From: Tsuneonella rigui
GTDB taxonomy: Bacteria; Pseudomonadota; Alphaproteobacteria; Sphingomonadales; Sphingomonadaceae
DNA length: 64,000 nt
Reading direction: 5' to 3'
NCBI RefSeq assembly: GCF_003958625.1
Contig: NZ_RSEL01000029.1
Location: 111,824 to 175,823 of the forward strand
This document shows positions 45,412 through 54,011 of this stretch, one piece after another; positions within the stretch are counted from its first letter, which is position 1; every line of letters starts with the position of its first letter. The notes below the pieces were generated by a model, which was not told the DNA's origin, ran no database searches, and saw only the letters and a program-made list of their open reading frames with translations. Made by a program: the position numbers and the translations under genes.

Positions 45412-46823
45412 TGCCCCGCCTGCTCGCCGCGCTCCAAGCCCGAAGCCGCAAGCTGCTCGTCGATCTGCGCCAGCAGGCGATCGAGCCCGGCCTGATTCTC
45501 GCTCTCCGCCCGCGCGACGAGGACGTCCTGTGTGTTCGAGGCGCGCAGGAGCCACCACCCGTCAGGGGTGGTCACCCGCACGCCATCGGTACCGTCGACG
45601 CTTATGTCCTTGGGCGCGTCGGTCCCCGCAAGGCGCTGCTTGACCTCCTCGATCGCGGCGAACTTGCGGCTCTCGTCGACCTGGAAGCGCAGCTCGGGCG
45701 TGTTGACCATCGCCGGCATCGCGCCGCGCAGCTCGGTCACCGACTTGCCCAGCCGGGCCGAGGCGGCAATCAGACGGATCGCGGCGTAGAGCGCATCGTC
45801 GTAGCCGTAGTAGGTGTCGGCGAAGAACACATGGCCGCTCATCTCGCCCGCCAGCGGGGCGTGAGTTTCCTTCATTTTGGACTTAATCAGGCTGTGGCCG
45901 GTCTTCCACATCAGCGGCTGGCCGCCGAGTTCGGAGACGCGCTCGAACAGCGCGCGGCTCGCCTTCACGTCGGCGATCACGGTCGCGCCGGGCATGCGGG
46001 CGAGCAGGTCCTCGGCGAAGATCATTAGCAGCTGATCGCCCCAGATGATGCGCCCCTGGCTGTCGATCGCGCCGATCCGGTCGCCGTCGCCGTCGAATGC
46101 CACTCCGAAATCGAGGTTCTTGTCCGCGACAAGCCGCTTCAGGTCTTCGAGGTTGGCGGGGTCAGTAGGATCAGGATGATGGTTCGGAAAACTTCCGTCG
46201 ACCTCGGTGTAGAGAAGGTGGTGCTCCCCCGGCAGCCGGGCGGTCAGCGCCTCGAGCGCGGGGCCGGCGGCGCCGTTGCCCGCATCCCAACCGATTCGAA
46301 GACCGGCCAGCGTTTCGTGGTCGATCCCTTCGAGGCCGACCAGCAGACGCTCGATGTACTCGCCAAGGACTTCGCGCGTCTCGACCGTGCCGGAGCCGTC
46401 GGCCCATTTACCCGCCTGGGCACGGCGGCCGATTTCGAGGATGTCCTCCCCGAAGAATGGCCGGCCCATAAATACCATCTTGAAGCCGTTGTAATTGGCG
46501 GGATTGTGGCTGCCAGTTATCTGAATGCCGCCATCCACCTGTTCGGCTGACGCTTCGGCGTAGTAGAGCATCGGGGTTGGCCCCATGCCCACCTGCACCA
46601 CGTCGCAGCCGCTCGCGGTAAGCCCTTCGATCAGCGCGTGCTCGAGCATCGGCGAGCTCAGCCGACCGTCGTAACCGACTGCGACCTTCTTGCCGCCAGC
46701 CTCGCGCAGCATGGTCGCGAAACCGCGCCCGATCGCGCGCGCGTCGTCCGCGCCCAGGGTTTCGCCGATGATCCCGCGGATGTCGTATTCGCGCAGGGTC
46801 GTGGAATCGAAGATGTGGCTCAA
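45408..46823 (-). CDS. Phosphomannomutase/phosphoglucomutase
   Basis: A 471-residue phosphohexomutase of the AlgC/ManB type. The active-site phosphoserine is in QITGSHNPANYNGFK, the Mg loop in AFDGDGDRIGAID, the sugar-recognition loop around GEMSGHVFF and the phosphate-binding loop near the C-terminus (RASNTQDVLVAR). It makes mannose 1-phosphate or glucose 1-phosphate for surface polysaccharide. It is the first gene of a three-gene overlapping unit. Confidence 0.94.
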   Translation of the reverse strand: MSHIFDSTTLREYDIRGIIGETLGADDARAIGRGFATMLREAGGKKVAVGYDGRLSSPMLEHALIEGLTASGCDVVQVGMGPTPMLYYAEASAEQVDGGIQITGSHNPANYNGFKMVFMGRPFFGEDILEIGRRAQAGKWADGSGTVETREVLGEYIERLLVGLEGIDHETLAGLRIGWDAGNGAAGPALEALTARLPGEHHLLYTEVDGSFPNHHPDPTDPANLEDLKRLVADKNLDFGVAFDGDGDRIGAIDSQGRIIWGDQLLMIFAEDLLARMPGATVIADVKASRALFERVSELGGQPLMWKTGHSLIKSKMKETHAPLAGEMSGHVFFADTYYGYDDALYAAIRLIAASARLGKSVTELRGAMPAMVNTPELRFQVDESRKFAAIEEVKQRLAGTDAPKDISVDGTDGVRVTTPDGWWLLRASNTQDVLVARAESENQAGLDRLLAQIDEQLAASGLERGEQAGH

Positions 46824-46835
46824 GCGGAGATACTC

Positions 46836-47126
46836 TCAGTTACCGTCGGGCAGCTCGTCGAGCAGCAAGTCGCGCGCGGCGTTCGCCTCGTGCACCTGGC
46901 CGTTCGTGCCGCCCCGATCGGGATGGACCATCGCAATCAGCCGCCGGTGAGCCTCGACGATCTCGGTGCGATCGGCACCTTCGCGGACGGCCAGCAGCTT
47001 GCGTGCCCTGAAAACGGCCTGACCGCGCGTCGGTTTCGCCTGCAGGTACTCCCACGGCCATTTTCCCAGCGCCCAGCGGCAGCCGAACGAGATGACCGCG
47101 GCGATGAAGAGGAAGCGAAGGATCAT
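46836..47126 (-). CDS. Membrane-anchored J-domain protein
   Basis: A 96-residue protein with one N-terminal membrane helix (ILRFLFIAAVISFGCRWAL) and a C-terminal J domain with the HPD motif (His68-Pro-Asp70, MVHPDRGGTNGQVHEAN). The helix preceding HPD (RTEIVEAHRRLIA) is normal. It resembles the TIM14/Pam18-like small DnaJ proteins of Alphaproteobacteria and would recruit Hsp70 to the inner membrane. It ends 12 bases before the phosphohexomutase start on the same strand. Confidence 0.9.
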   Translation of the reverse strand: MILRFLFIAAVISFGCRWALGKWPWEYLQAKPTRGQAVFRARKLLAVREGADRTEIVEAHRRLIAMVHPDRGGTNGQVHEANAARDLLLDELPDGN

Positions 47127-47375
47127 GCCACGGACCTGCCGGCCGAAGGGCGGTTCAGTCGCCTCACCGGCAACTTGTCACGATTATCCACCCTATTTTT
47201 CGAAAACCTCATCGGCCCGGTTTCCTGTTATAGTTCATGCACTTGCACCACTCTTCGCGTGTCGCGGTTGTCACCTTAGCCCCTGCCCTGCGTTGCGGCG
47301 ATGACAAGGGCTTGCGCAGGTGTTCATCACCAGCCGGGTTAGCACCGCGGCGGCGTGTAGGACACTTCTCCGGCG

Positions 47376-48185
47376 CTAGGCGAGCGCCAGCTCGGGCGCG
47401 CGCTTGGCGGTCTCGGGCAGGTTGAGCGCCGCGACCAGCGAGCGCAGTTCCTGCCGCGCGACGAGGTGGCTGGTGCCGAGCTCGCCCAGATGCCCCTTGT
47501 CGAGCAGGGTCAGCCCGCTCGGGAACAGTTCGCGGTAGATTACGCGCTCGCTCAGGCCGTGAGCGACGCGGAAGCCGACGCGCTTCGATAGCTCGCGCAG
47601 CGCCGCCTCGATGCGCGCCATGTTGCGCGCCTCGACGTGGCCGGTGCGGTTGCGCACCACGATCCAGTCCATCTCGCGCCGCTGCTGTTCGATCGTGGCG
47701 CGGCTGCGCTTGAGGCGCGCTTCCCAGATCAGCTCGGCGTAGAACGACAGCTTGCGGACCTTGAAGGTCTCGGCATCGACCTGGCCGATGAGGTCGAAAT
47801 CGACGAAGCTGTCGTTCAATGGGGTGACCAGGGTGTCGGCCTCGGTCGCGGCGTGGCGGGCAAGCGGATCGTCGCGGCCGGGCGTGTCGAAGACGATGAA
47901 GTCGCACCCTTCGCTTAAGCTGCCGACAACCGCCTCCAGCTCCTCCGCCGAGCCGCCCTCGAACACTTCGAAGCGCGCGGTCGGCAGGTCAATCGCGCGG
48001 CGGGCGGCGGTCTCGGCCCGGTTCTCGAAATAGCGGTAAAGCGTGCGCTGGCGCGGATCGAGATCGATCGCCGCCACCCGCGCGCCGCGATAGGCGAGCG
48101 CGACCGCGACATGGACCGCGGTGGTCGACTTGCCCGTGCCGCCCTTCTCGTTGGCGAAGACGATGCGGTGGGCAGACTTGGTCAC
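47376..48185 (-). CDS. mipZ: Division plane positioning ATPase MipZ
   Basis: A 269-residue ParA/MinD-type ATPase. The deviant Walker A motif is ANEKGGTGKSTTAVHVAVAL, switch regions are DLDPRQRTLYRYFENR and VFDTPGRDDPL. The MipZ-type middle (DFDLIGQVDAETFKVRKLSFYAELIWEAR) and WIVVRNRTGHVEARN separate it from ParA. In Caulobacter MipZ forms a gradient from the ParB-bound poles and blocks FtsZ assembly; the same role is expected here. I use the GTG giving VTKSAHRIV. It is divergent from panC with 65 bases between the starts. Confidence 0.92.
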   Translation of the reverse strand: MTKSAHRIVFANEKGGTGKSTTAVHVAVALAYRGARVAAIDLDPRQRTLYRYFENRAETAARRAIDLPTARFEVFEGGSAEELEAVVGSLSEGCDFIVFDTPGRDDPLARHAATEADTLVTPLNDSFVDFDLIGQVDAETFKVRKLSFYAELIWEARLKRSRATIEQQRREMDWIVVRNRTGHVEARNMARIEAALRELSKRVGFRVAHGLSERVIYRELFPSGLTLLDKGHLGELGTSHLVARQELRSLVAALNLPETAKRAPELALA

Positions 48186-48250
48186 GCGTGCATTCCTGTT
48201 GGGCTGCGGATAGGGCGATAAGAGCGAAGATAGTCGAGGGACGGGACCCC

Positions 48251-49105
48251 GTGCAAACCGCCACCACGCTGGAAGTGTTGAGAAGCGCCGTCGCAGCCTT
48301 GCGCGGTGAGGGCAAGCGCTTGGCGCTAGTGCCGACCATGGGCGCCTTGCACGAAGGCCACCTGACACTGGTGCGCGAAGCTCGGCAGCATGCCGATGCG
48401 GTGGCGGTGTCGATCTTCGTCAACCCGAAGCAGTTTGGCCCGAACGAGGATCTCGATGCCTATCCGCGGCGGATGGCGGCGGACTCGGCGCTGCTGGAAG
48501 GCGAGGGCGTAGAGCTGCTGTGGGCGCCGACGGTGGAGGCGATGTATCCTGGCGGGTTCGCCACCAACGTGTCGGTCACGGGCGTGAGCGAAGGCCTGTG
48601 CGGCGCTTCGCGTCCGGGGCACTTCGACGGGGTGGCGACCGTGGTGCTCAAGCTGTTCAACCAGGTTGGACCCGACCTCGCCCTGTTCGGCGAGAAGGAT
48701 TGGCAGCAGCTCGCCGTCATCCGGCGGATGGCCCGTGACCTCGATCTGACCTTGCCGCATGTCGATGCAATCATCGGCGTGCCGACGGTGCGTGAGGCGG
48801 ACGGTCTCGCGCTGTCGAGCCGCAACCAGTACCTTTCGCCCGAGGCACGGGCGCAGGCGGCCGCACTGCCGCAAGCGATGCGCGAGACGATCGCGGCGTT
48901 GCGGGCCGGGAGCGCGGTTGCGCCCACGCTGGCGACGCTGGAGGCGCACCTGCTGCAGGCGGGGTTCGACAGCGTTGATTACGCGACGCTGGCCGACGCC
49001 TCCTCGCTCGTCTCACTAGATGCCTTGGGCGATACGCCGGCTCGGCTGCTGGTCGCGGCGCGGATCGGAGGTACCCGGCTGATCGACAACATGGCGGTGG
49101 AGTAG
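48251..49105 (+). CDS. panC: Pantoate--beta-alanine ligase
   Basis: A 284-residue pantothenate synthetase for coenzyme A synthesis. The nucleotide-binding HxGH-type motif is in PTMGALHEGHLTLVREA, the substrate loop VNPKQFGPNEDLDAYPR, and the C-terminal KMSKS-like region SSRNQYLSPEAR. GEKDWQQL is also conserved. I start at the GTG after GAGGGACGGGA; a longer start at 48188 would add a non-conserved tail. The length matches the family. Confidence 0.95.
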   Translation: MQTATTLEVLRSAVAALRGEGKRLALVPTMGALHEGHLTLVREARQHADAVAVSIFVNPKQFGPNEDLDAYPRRMAADSALLEGEGVELLWAPTVEAMYPGGFATNVSVTGVSEGLCGASRPGHFDGVATVVLKLFNQVGPDLALFGEKDWQQLAVIRRMARDLDLTLPHVDAIIGVPTVREADGLALSSRNQYLSPEARAQAAALPQAMRETIAALRAGSAVAPTLATLEAHLLQAGFDSVDYATLADASSLVSLDALGDTPARLLVAARIGGTRLIDNMAVE

Positions 49106-49108
49106 GCG

Positions 49109-49546
49109 ATGGACGATTTAGATACGCGGCGGATCGCCGTCGTGCGCGAGCACATGGCGTTGGAGATCACCCACGACTGGGACGCAGTGATCGCGACTTT
49201 CGCGCATCCGCGTTACGAACTGCTCGGGCCCGGTCTGGTGTTCGACGGCGAGGAGGCGGTGCGGCGCTACTTCGCGCTGTCGCGCACACCGTTTCCCGAC
49301 CAGGGCAACGAGATAATCGCGATCGCCGCCGATGCCGCGAGCGACAGCGTGCTGGTCGAATTCTGGCTCACCGGCACGCATACCGGCCCCCTGCAGGTGA
49401 GCGACACCGTGCACCAGCCAACCGGCAAGTCGTTCCGGGTGCGCATGGCCGCCGGCTTCGAGTTCGCGCCGGGCAGCGACAAGATCGTCGCCGAACGGCC
49501 GTACTACGACAGCGGCGCGGTGCTGCGGGCGCTGGAGTTGGCATGA
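49109..49546 (+). CDS. NTF2-like (SnoaL-type) protein
   Basis: A 145-residue protein starting 3 bases after the panC stop. It has the cone-like alpha-beta pattern of the NTF2 fold: an N-terminal helix (RRIAVVREHMALEI), ATFAHPRYELLGPGLVFDGEEAVRRYF, and strand pairs EFWLTGTHTGPLQ and RMAAGFEFAPGSDKIV ending ERPYYDS. This layout is typical of SnoaL-like polyketide cyclase or ester-hydrolase relatives, but the substrate is unknown. Confidence 0.82.
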   Translation: MDDLDTRRIAVVREHMALEITHDWDAVIATFAHPRYELLGPGLVFDGEEAVRRYFALSRTPFPDQGNEIIAIAADAASDSVLVEFWLTGTHTGPLQVSDTVHQPTGKSFRVRMAAGFEFAPGSDKIVAERPYYDSGAVLRALELA

Positions 49547-49563
49547 GGGTGCTGGAAGCGGTT

Positions 49564-49637
49564 TGGAGCGGGTAAGGGGAATCGAACCCCTCTAGCTAGC
49601 TTGGAAGGCTAGAGCATTACCACTATGCTATACCCGC
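49564..49637 (-). tRNA. tRNA-Gly(TCC)
   Basis: The minus strand folds as a standard tRNA: acceptor GCGGGTA / TACCCGC, anticodon stem around CTTCCAA with anticodon TCC, T-arm GGGGTTCGATTCCCC, and encoded CCA. It is well formed, in contrast to the glycine-like tRNA in the mobile element at the right end. Confidence 0.96.
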
Positions 49638-49689
49638 TCGCCGCAGCGGCGCTTGCCACGCGATGCGCGCCCGCGTCAATGCCGCCCGA

Positions 49690-50226
49690 TCAATGACCTG
49701 GAAAGTCCATCAGCGCTTCGACCACGAGGCCGGCCTCGGTCAGCCGGGCCGCTCCGCCGAGGTCGGGCAAGTCGATCACGAACAGCGCCTGATCGACCAC
49801 CGCGCCGGCCTGCCGCAATAGCGCCGCCGCGGCGAGCGCGGTGCCGCCAGTTGCGATCAGATCGTCGACGATGGCGATCCGCTGACCCGGGCTGATCGCG
49901 GTCGGATCGATCTCCAGCCGGTCGGTGCCGTATTCCAGATCATAGTCGATGCCGATGGTCGGCACCGGTAACTTCCCGGGCTTCCTCACCGGGACAAAGC
50001 CGAGGCCGAGCTCGATCGCCACCGCCGCGCCGAAGATGAACCCGCGCGCTTCCATCCCGGCGATCGCCTGCGCCCCGCCCGCGCGGGCGCGGTCAGCCAG
50101 ATGGCCCACGGCCGCCTTCAGGCCCTCGCCGTGCGAGATCAGCGTGGTGATGTCGCGAAAAAGAACGCCCGGCGCCGGGAAGTCCGGCACCGAGCGCACT
50201 AATGCTTTGAGTTCGTCGATCGTCAC
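49690..50226 (-). CDS. apt: Adenine phosphoribosyltransferase
   Basis: A 178-residue purine salvage enzyme that makes AMP from adenine and PRPP. The N-terminal hood (LKALVRSVPDFPAPGVLFRDITTL) and the PRPP motif IAIVDDLIATGGTALAAAALL are complete; GMEARGFIFG is also conserved. It starts 6 bases after petC on the same strand and therefore sits at the end of the bc1 operon. Confidence 0.95.
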   Translation of the reverse strand: MTIDELKALVRSVPDFPAPGVLFRDITTLISHGEGLKAAVGHLADRARAGGAQAIAGMEARGFIFGAAVAIELGLGFVPVRKPGKLPVPTIGIDYDLEYGTDRLEIDPTAISPGQRIAIVDDLIATGGTALAAAALLRQAGAVVDQALFVIDLPDLGGAARLTEAGLVVEALMDFPGH

Positions 50227-50232
50227 GCGCGC

Positions 50233-51114
50233 TTACGCAGCGCGCGGCTTCTTCGGCTTGATCGCCGCCCACACCTGGTTCTTCGCCATCCACGCGAGGA
50301 TCGTGGCGAACAGCAGGAAGCCGAGCACCGGCCAGCCGACCTGGGTGCGCTTCACCTTCTTGGGCTCGGCGGTCCAGGTCAGGAACGCGGCGACGTCGGT
50401 CGACATCTGGTCGACGGTCGCTTTGGGCTGGCCCGGAGCGTAAGTCACCTGGCCCTCGGTGGTGAGCGGCGGCGGCATCGCGATGTTGAGGTTGGCGAAG
50501 TACGGGTTGAAGTGCCCGCCTTCGGGGGTCGAGAAGTCCGGGAATTCGTCCTTTACGTGCTTGCCGCCGACCGAGAACGTGTTGAGGTCGCGGTAGCCGG
50601 TCAGCAGCGAGTGGACGTAGGCCGAGCCGTCGTGGCGCGCCTTGGTCATCAGCGAGAGGTCGGGCGGCACGGCGTTGTTGTTCGCGGCGCGCGCGGCAGT
50701 CGCGTTCGGATAGGGCGACGGGAAGTAGTCGGTCGGCAGGCCCGGGCGCAGGTTCGCCTCACCGGTGTTGGCGTCGATCCCCGGAACCTGGAAGCCGGCG
50801 GCGATCGCCTTCACTTCGGCGTCCGAATAGCCGAGCGCCTTGAGGTCGCGGAAGGCGACGTACTTCAGGCTGTGGCAGGCCGCGCAGACTTCCTTGTAGA
50901 CCTGGAAACCGCGCTGCAACTGGGCAAGATCCCAGGTGCCGAACGGGCCGTTAGACTGCAGATCGAGTTCGCGCGGGTGCAGGTGGAACTCGCTCTCGGC
51001 GGTCGCTTCCTTGAGGTAGCCCTGCTGCGCCACGGCGACGACGCCGTTGCCGAGCGACCACAGCAGCGCCACGCTGAAGAACAGGCCGGCGAGGATTCCG
51101 ATGAGGCGGATCAT
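50233..51114 (-). CDS. petC: Cytochrome c1
   Basis: A 293-residue subunit of the cytochrome bc1 complex. It has an N-terminal signal segment (about 1-28), the covalent haem motif Cys77-x-x-Cys80-His81 (CAACH), the conserved NGAVPPDLS-like NNNAVPPDLSLM, the likely axial Met in NIAMPPPL, and a C-terminal membrane anchor (VLGFLLFATILAWMAKNQVW). It passes electrons from the Rieske protein to cytochrome c at the periplasmic side. Confidence 0.95.
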   Translation of the reverse strand: MIRLIGILAGLFFSVALLWSLGNGVVAVAQQGYLKEATAESEFHLHPRELDLQSNGPFGTWDLAQLQRGFQVYKEVCAACHSLKYVAFRDLKALGYSDAEVKAIAAGFQVPGIDANTGEANLRPGLPTDYFPSPYPNATAARAANNNAVPPDLSLMTKARHDGSAYVHSLLTGYRDLNTFSVGGKHVKDEFPDFSTPEGGHFNPYFANLNIAMPPPLTTEGQVTYAPGQPKATVDQMSTDVAAFLTWTAEPKKVKRTQVGWPVLGFLLFATILAWMAKNQVWAAIKPKKPRAA

Positions 51115-51141
51115 TGTCTTATCGCTTTCCCTTGAACCTGC

Positions 51142-52437
51142 TCACACGCCCGGCGTGGCGTTTTCGCCCAGCACCGCCGCCTTGTCTTCGCCCAGCACCG
51201 CCTCGGTGATCGAGTACGGTAGCGGTTCCGGCCGCTCGATCATCGACACGATCGGCAGGATGACCAGGAAGTGGAGGAAGTAGTACGTCGCCGCGATCTG
51301 GCTCAGCATCACGTAGGGCTCTTCGGCCGGCGCGCCGCCGCAGTAGAACAGCACCGCCATCGCCGGGATCAGGCCGAACCAGAAGAACTTGCGGAACAGC
51401 GGGCGGTAGTGGCCGCTGCGCACCGGGCCCTTGTCGAGCCACGGCAGGAAGAACCACACCAGGATCGCGCTGAACATCGCCAGCACGCCCATCAGCTTCG
51501 CCGGGATGAAGAAGAAGTCCGACGTGAACGCGCGCAGGATCGCGTAGAACGGCCAGAAGTACCATTCGGGCACGATGTGCGCCGGGGTCGAGAGCGGGTT
51601 CGCCTCGATGTAGTTGTCCGGGTGCCCGAGGTAGTTCGGGAACAGGAACAGAAGCGCGCAATAGAGGATCAGGAACACGCCCAGCCCGAACCCGTCCTTC
51701 GCCGTGTAATACGGGTGGAACGGGATGGTGTCGCTTTCCTTCTTCACTTCGACGCCGGTCGGGTTCGACGAACCCGGGATGTGCAGCGCCCAGATGTGCA
51801 GGATCACCGCGCCGGCGATCACGAACGGCAGCAAGAAGTGCAGGCTGAAGAAGCGGTTGAGCGCGGCGTTATCGGGTGCGTAGCCGCCCAGCAGCCAGAT
51901 CTGGATCGGCTCGCCGATTACCGGGATCGCACCGAACAGGCCGGTGATGACCTTGGCGCCCCAGAAACTCATCTGCCCCCAGGGCAGCACATAGCCCATG
52001 AAGCCGGTCGCCATCATCAGCAGGAAGATGACCACGCCGATAAGCCACACCATCTCGCGCGGGGCCTTGTACGACGAATAGAAGAAGCCGCGGAAGATGT
52101 GCAGGTAGATGACCGCGAAGAACGCGCTCGCGCCGTTGGCGTGCGCATAGCGCAGCGCCCAACCCCAGTTCACGTCGCGCATGATGTGCTCGACCGAGGA
52201 GAAGGCGACACCTGCGTTCGCCGCGTAGTGCATCGCCAGCACCACGCCGGTGACAATCTGCAGCACCAGGCAGAACCCGGCGAGGACGCCGAAATTCCAC
52301 ATGTAGTTGAGGTTGCGCGGGACCGGGTAGCCGCCGCCGATCGCGTTATAGACCAGACGCGGAAGCGGCAGCTTCTCGTCGAGGTACCGCATCAGCGGGT
52401 TTACCGGTTCGTAGTGCTTGGCCCAGGGGAAGCTCAT
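51142..52437 (-). CDS. petB: Cytochrome b of the bc1 complex
   Basis: A 431-residue membrane protein with eight helices. The first half binds the two b haems ([20 protein letters not shown] helix, [19 protein letters not shown]), and the quinol-site PEWY motif is present ([16 protein letters not shown]). [14 protein letters not shown] marks the Qi-side conserved segment. The length is typical of bacterial cytochrome b with a short C-terminal extension. Confidence 0.96.
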   Translation of the reverse strand: MSFPWAKHYEPVNPLMRYLDEKLPLPRLVYNAIGGGYPVPRNLNYMWNFGVLAGFCLVLQIVTGVVLAMHYAANAGVAFSSVEHIMRDVNWGWALRYAHANGASAFFAVIYLHIFRGFFYSSYKAPREMVWLIGVVIFLLMMATGFMGYVLPWGQMSFWGAKVITGLFGAIPVIGEPIQIWLLGGYAPDNAALNRFFSLHFLLPFVIAGAVILHIWALHIPGSSNPTGVEVKKESDTIPFHPYYTAKDGFGLGVFLILYCALLFLFPNYLGHPDNYIEANPLSTPAHIVPEWYFWPFYAILRAFTSDFFFIPAKLMGVLAMFSAILVWFFLPWLDKGPVRSGHYRPLFRKFFWFGLIPAMAVLFYCGGAPAEEPYVMLSQIAATYYFLHFLVILPIVSMIERPEPLPYSITEAVLGEDKAAVLGENATPGV

Positions 52438-52457
52438 CGTATTCGCTCTCTCTCGCC

Positions 52458-53042
52458 TCAGCCGACCTTGACGACGGTGTCGCTGGTGAACTCGTATTCC
52501 GGAACCTCGAGGTTCTTCGGAGCGGGGCCCTTACGGATGCGGGCGGCGGTGTCGTAGGCCGACCCGTGGCAGGGGCAGAAGTAGCCGCCGAACGGGCCCT
52601 TGTTCTCGCCTTCGCCGGCACCCAGCGGCACGCAGCCGAGGTGCGTGCACACGCCCATGGTGATGAGCATGTCCTCATGCCCTTCCTTGGTCCGCTCGGC
52701 GAGCGTCTGCGGATCGCGCAGGCTCGACACGTCGACTTCGTTGGCGGCCTTGATCTCGGCCGGAGTCAGGCGGCGCACGAACAGCGGCTGCTTGCGGAAG
52801 ATCGCCTTGATCGCCATGCCCGGCTGCACCGACGACACGTCGATCTCGGTGCTGCTTTCGGCGAGCACGTCGGCGCTCGGCGCCATCTGGCTGATCAGCG
52901 GCAGGAGGACGGCCACGCCGCCCACGCCCGCCGCACCGACCGCCGCGATGTTGATGAAATCGCGCCGCCGAACCCCGTCCCCGTCATGGGAATCCGAGAC
53001 CGTAACGGTCCCCGGGATCGCGTCGCCAGTCGTGTCAGCCAT
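52458..53042 (-). CDS. petA: Rieske iron-sulfur subunit of the bc1 complex
   Basis: A 194-residue protein with a twin-arginine-type N-terminus ([20 protein letters not shown]) that acts as an uncleaved membrane anchor. The 2Fe-2S ligands are Cys132 and His134 in CTHLGC and Cys156 and His159 in CPCHG; Cys137 and Cys158 form the structural disulfide. It is the first gene of petA-petB-petC-apt. Confidence 0.96.
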   Translation of the reverse strand: MADTTGDAIPGTVTVSDSHDGDGVRRRDFINIAAVGAAGVGGVAVLLPLISQMAPSADVLAESSTEIDVSSVQPGMAIKAIFRKQPLFVRRLTPAEIKAANEVDVSSLRDPQTLAERTKEGHEDMLITMGVCTHLGCVPLGAGEGENKGPFGGYFCPCHGSAYDTAARIRKGPAPKNLEVPEYEFTSDTVVKVG

Positions 53043-53261
53043 CAGCCGTGCCTGCCCTATAACGTCTTCGCGAATGATACCCGCCGCAAGGACAAGGCAC
53101 CGGAATCTGCCACCGGAAATCCGTCAAGAAACGAAGCGTCGGCCCCTGTTCTTCACGGTTCACCTGGCCTGCCCGAGAGGGGCGGACGGTGCCGGTTTGC
53201 GGCGCGCATATACGCAAGTCGGCAGGTTGCCAACCGCCATTATGGCCGTTTCCGGAGGTGC

Positions 53262-54011
53262 CTAGCCGAGGCCGATCAGCGAGAGTTGCCGGCCATAGGT
53301 CGGCTCGCCGCGATGGGTCGCGCGGCGGAACGAATAGAACCGCGCGGGATCGGCGTAAGTGTCGCACGAGAGGACGTCGATCCGGCCCACCCGCGATTCC
53401 GTGAGGCGGCTGGCGACGTAGCCCGGCAGATCGAACTGCCAGTGGCCGGGTGCACCGGCGTTGAAAAAGCGCTCGTCCGCGTCGGTGAACTGCGCGCGGA
53501 AGTCGTCGCTCACCTCGTAACTCGGCTGCGCGATGCAGGGGCCGACCGCGGCGGCGATGCCTTCGCGCCGCGCACCCAGCGTTTCCATCGCCGCCACGGT
53601 CGCCTCGATCACCCCGCCGTGCGCCCCGCGCCAGCCGGCGTGGGCGGCGCCGATCACCTCGGCCTCGCGGTCGGCGAACAGCACCGGCGCGCAGTCGGCG
53701 GTGAGAATGCCGAGCAGCAGGCCCGGCCGGTCGGTCACCAGCGCATCGGCGCGCGGGCGAGCGTCGTCGGGCCAGGGTTCGGTGACGGTCACCGCCTCGG
53801 CCGAGTGAATCTGGTGCACGCTCACCAGCCGCGCGCCCGGCAGCACTGCCTCGGTGGCGCGGCCGCGGTTCTCGGCGACCGAGGCAGGGTCGTCGTCCGC
53901 CCCGAAACCGCAGTTGAGCCCCTCGACCAGGCCGCTCGACACACCGCCGCGCCGGGTCATGAACCCGTGCGGGATGCCCGCCAGCGCGTCCGATCGCAGC
54001 GCCTCAGCCAA
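53262..54011 (-). CDS. pgeF: Peptidoglycan editing factor PgeF (YfiH/laccase-domain protein)
   Basis: A 249-residue DUF152/YfiH protein. Conserved metal-site motifs are visible: SVHQIHSAEAV, LTADCAPVLFAD with the zinc Cys, HAGWRGAHGGVIEA, and GPCIAQPSYEV. The E. coli homologue hydrolyses misincorporated L-Ser-containing muropeptide precursors. The start overlaps the end of pepN by 8 bases, so they are co-transcribed. Confidence 0.92.
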   Translation of the reverse strand: MAEALRSDALAGIPHGFMTRRGGVSSGLVEGLNCGFGADDDPASVAENRGRATEAVLPGARLVSVHQIHSAEAVTVTEPWPDDARPRADALVTDRPGLLLGILTADCAPVLFADREAEVIGAAHAGWRGAHGGVIEATVAAMETLGARREGIAAAVGPCIAQPSYEVSDDFRAQFTDADERFFNAGAPGHWQFDLPGYVASRLTESRVGRIDVLSCDTYADPARFYSFRRATHRGEPTYGRQLSLIGLG

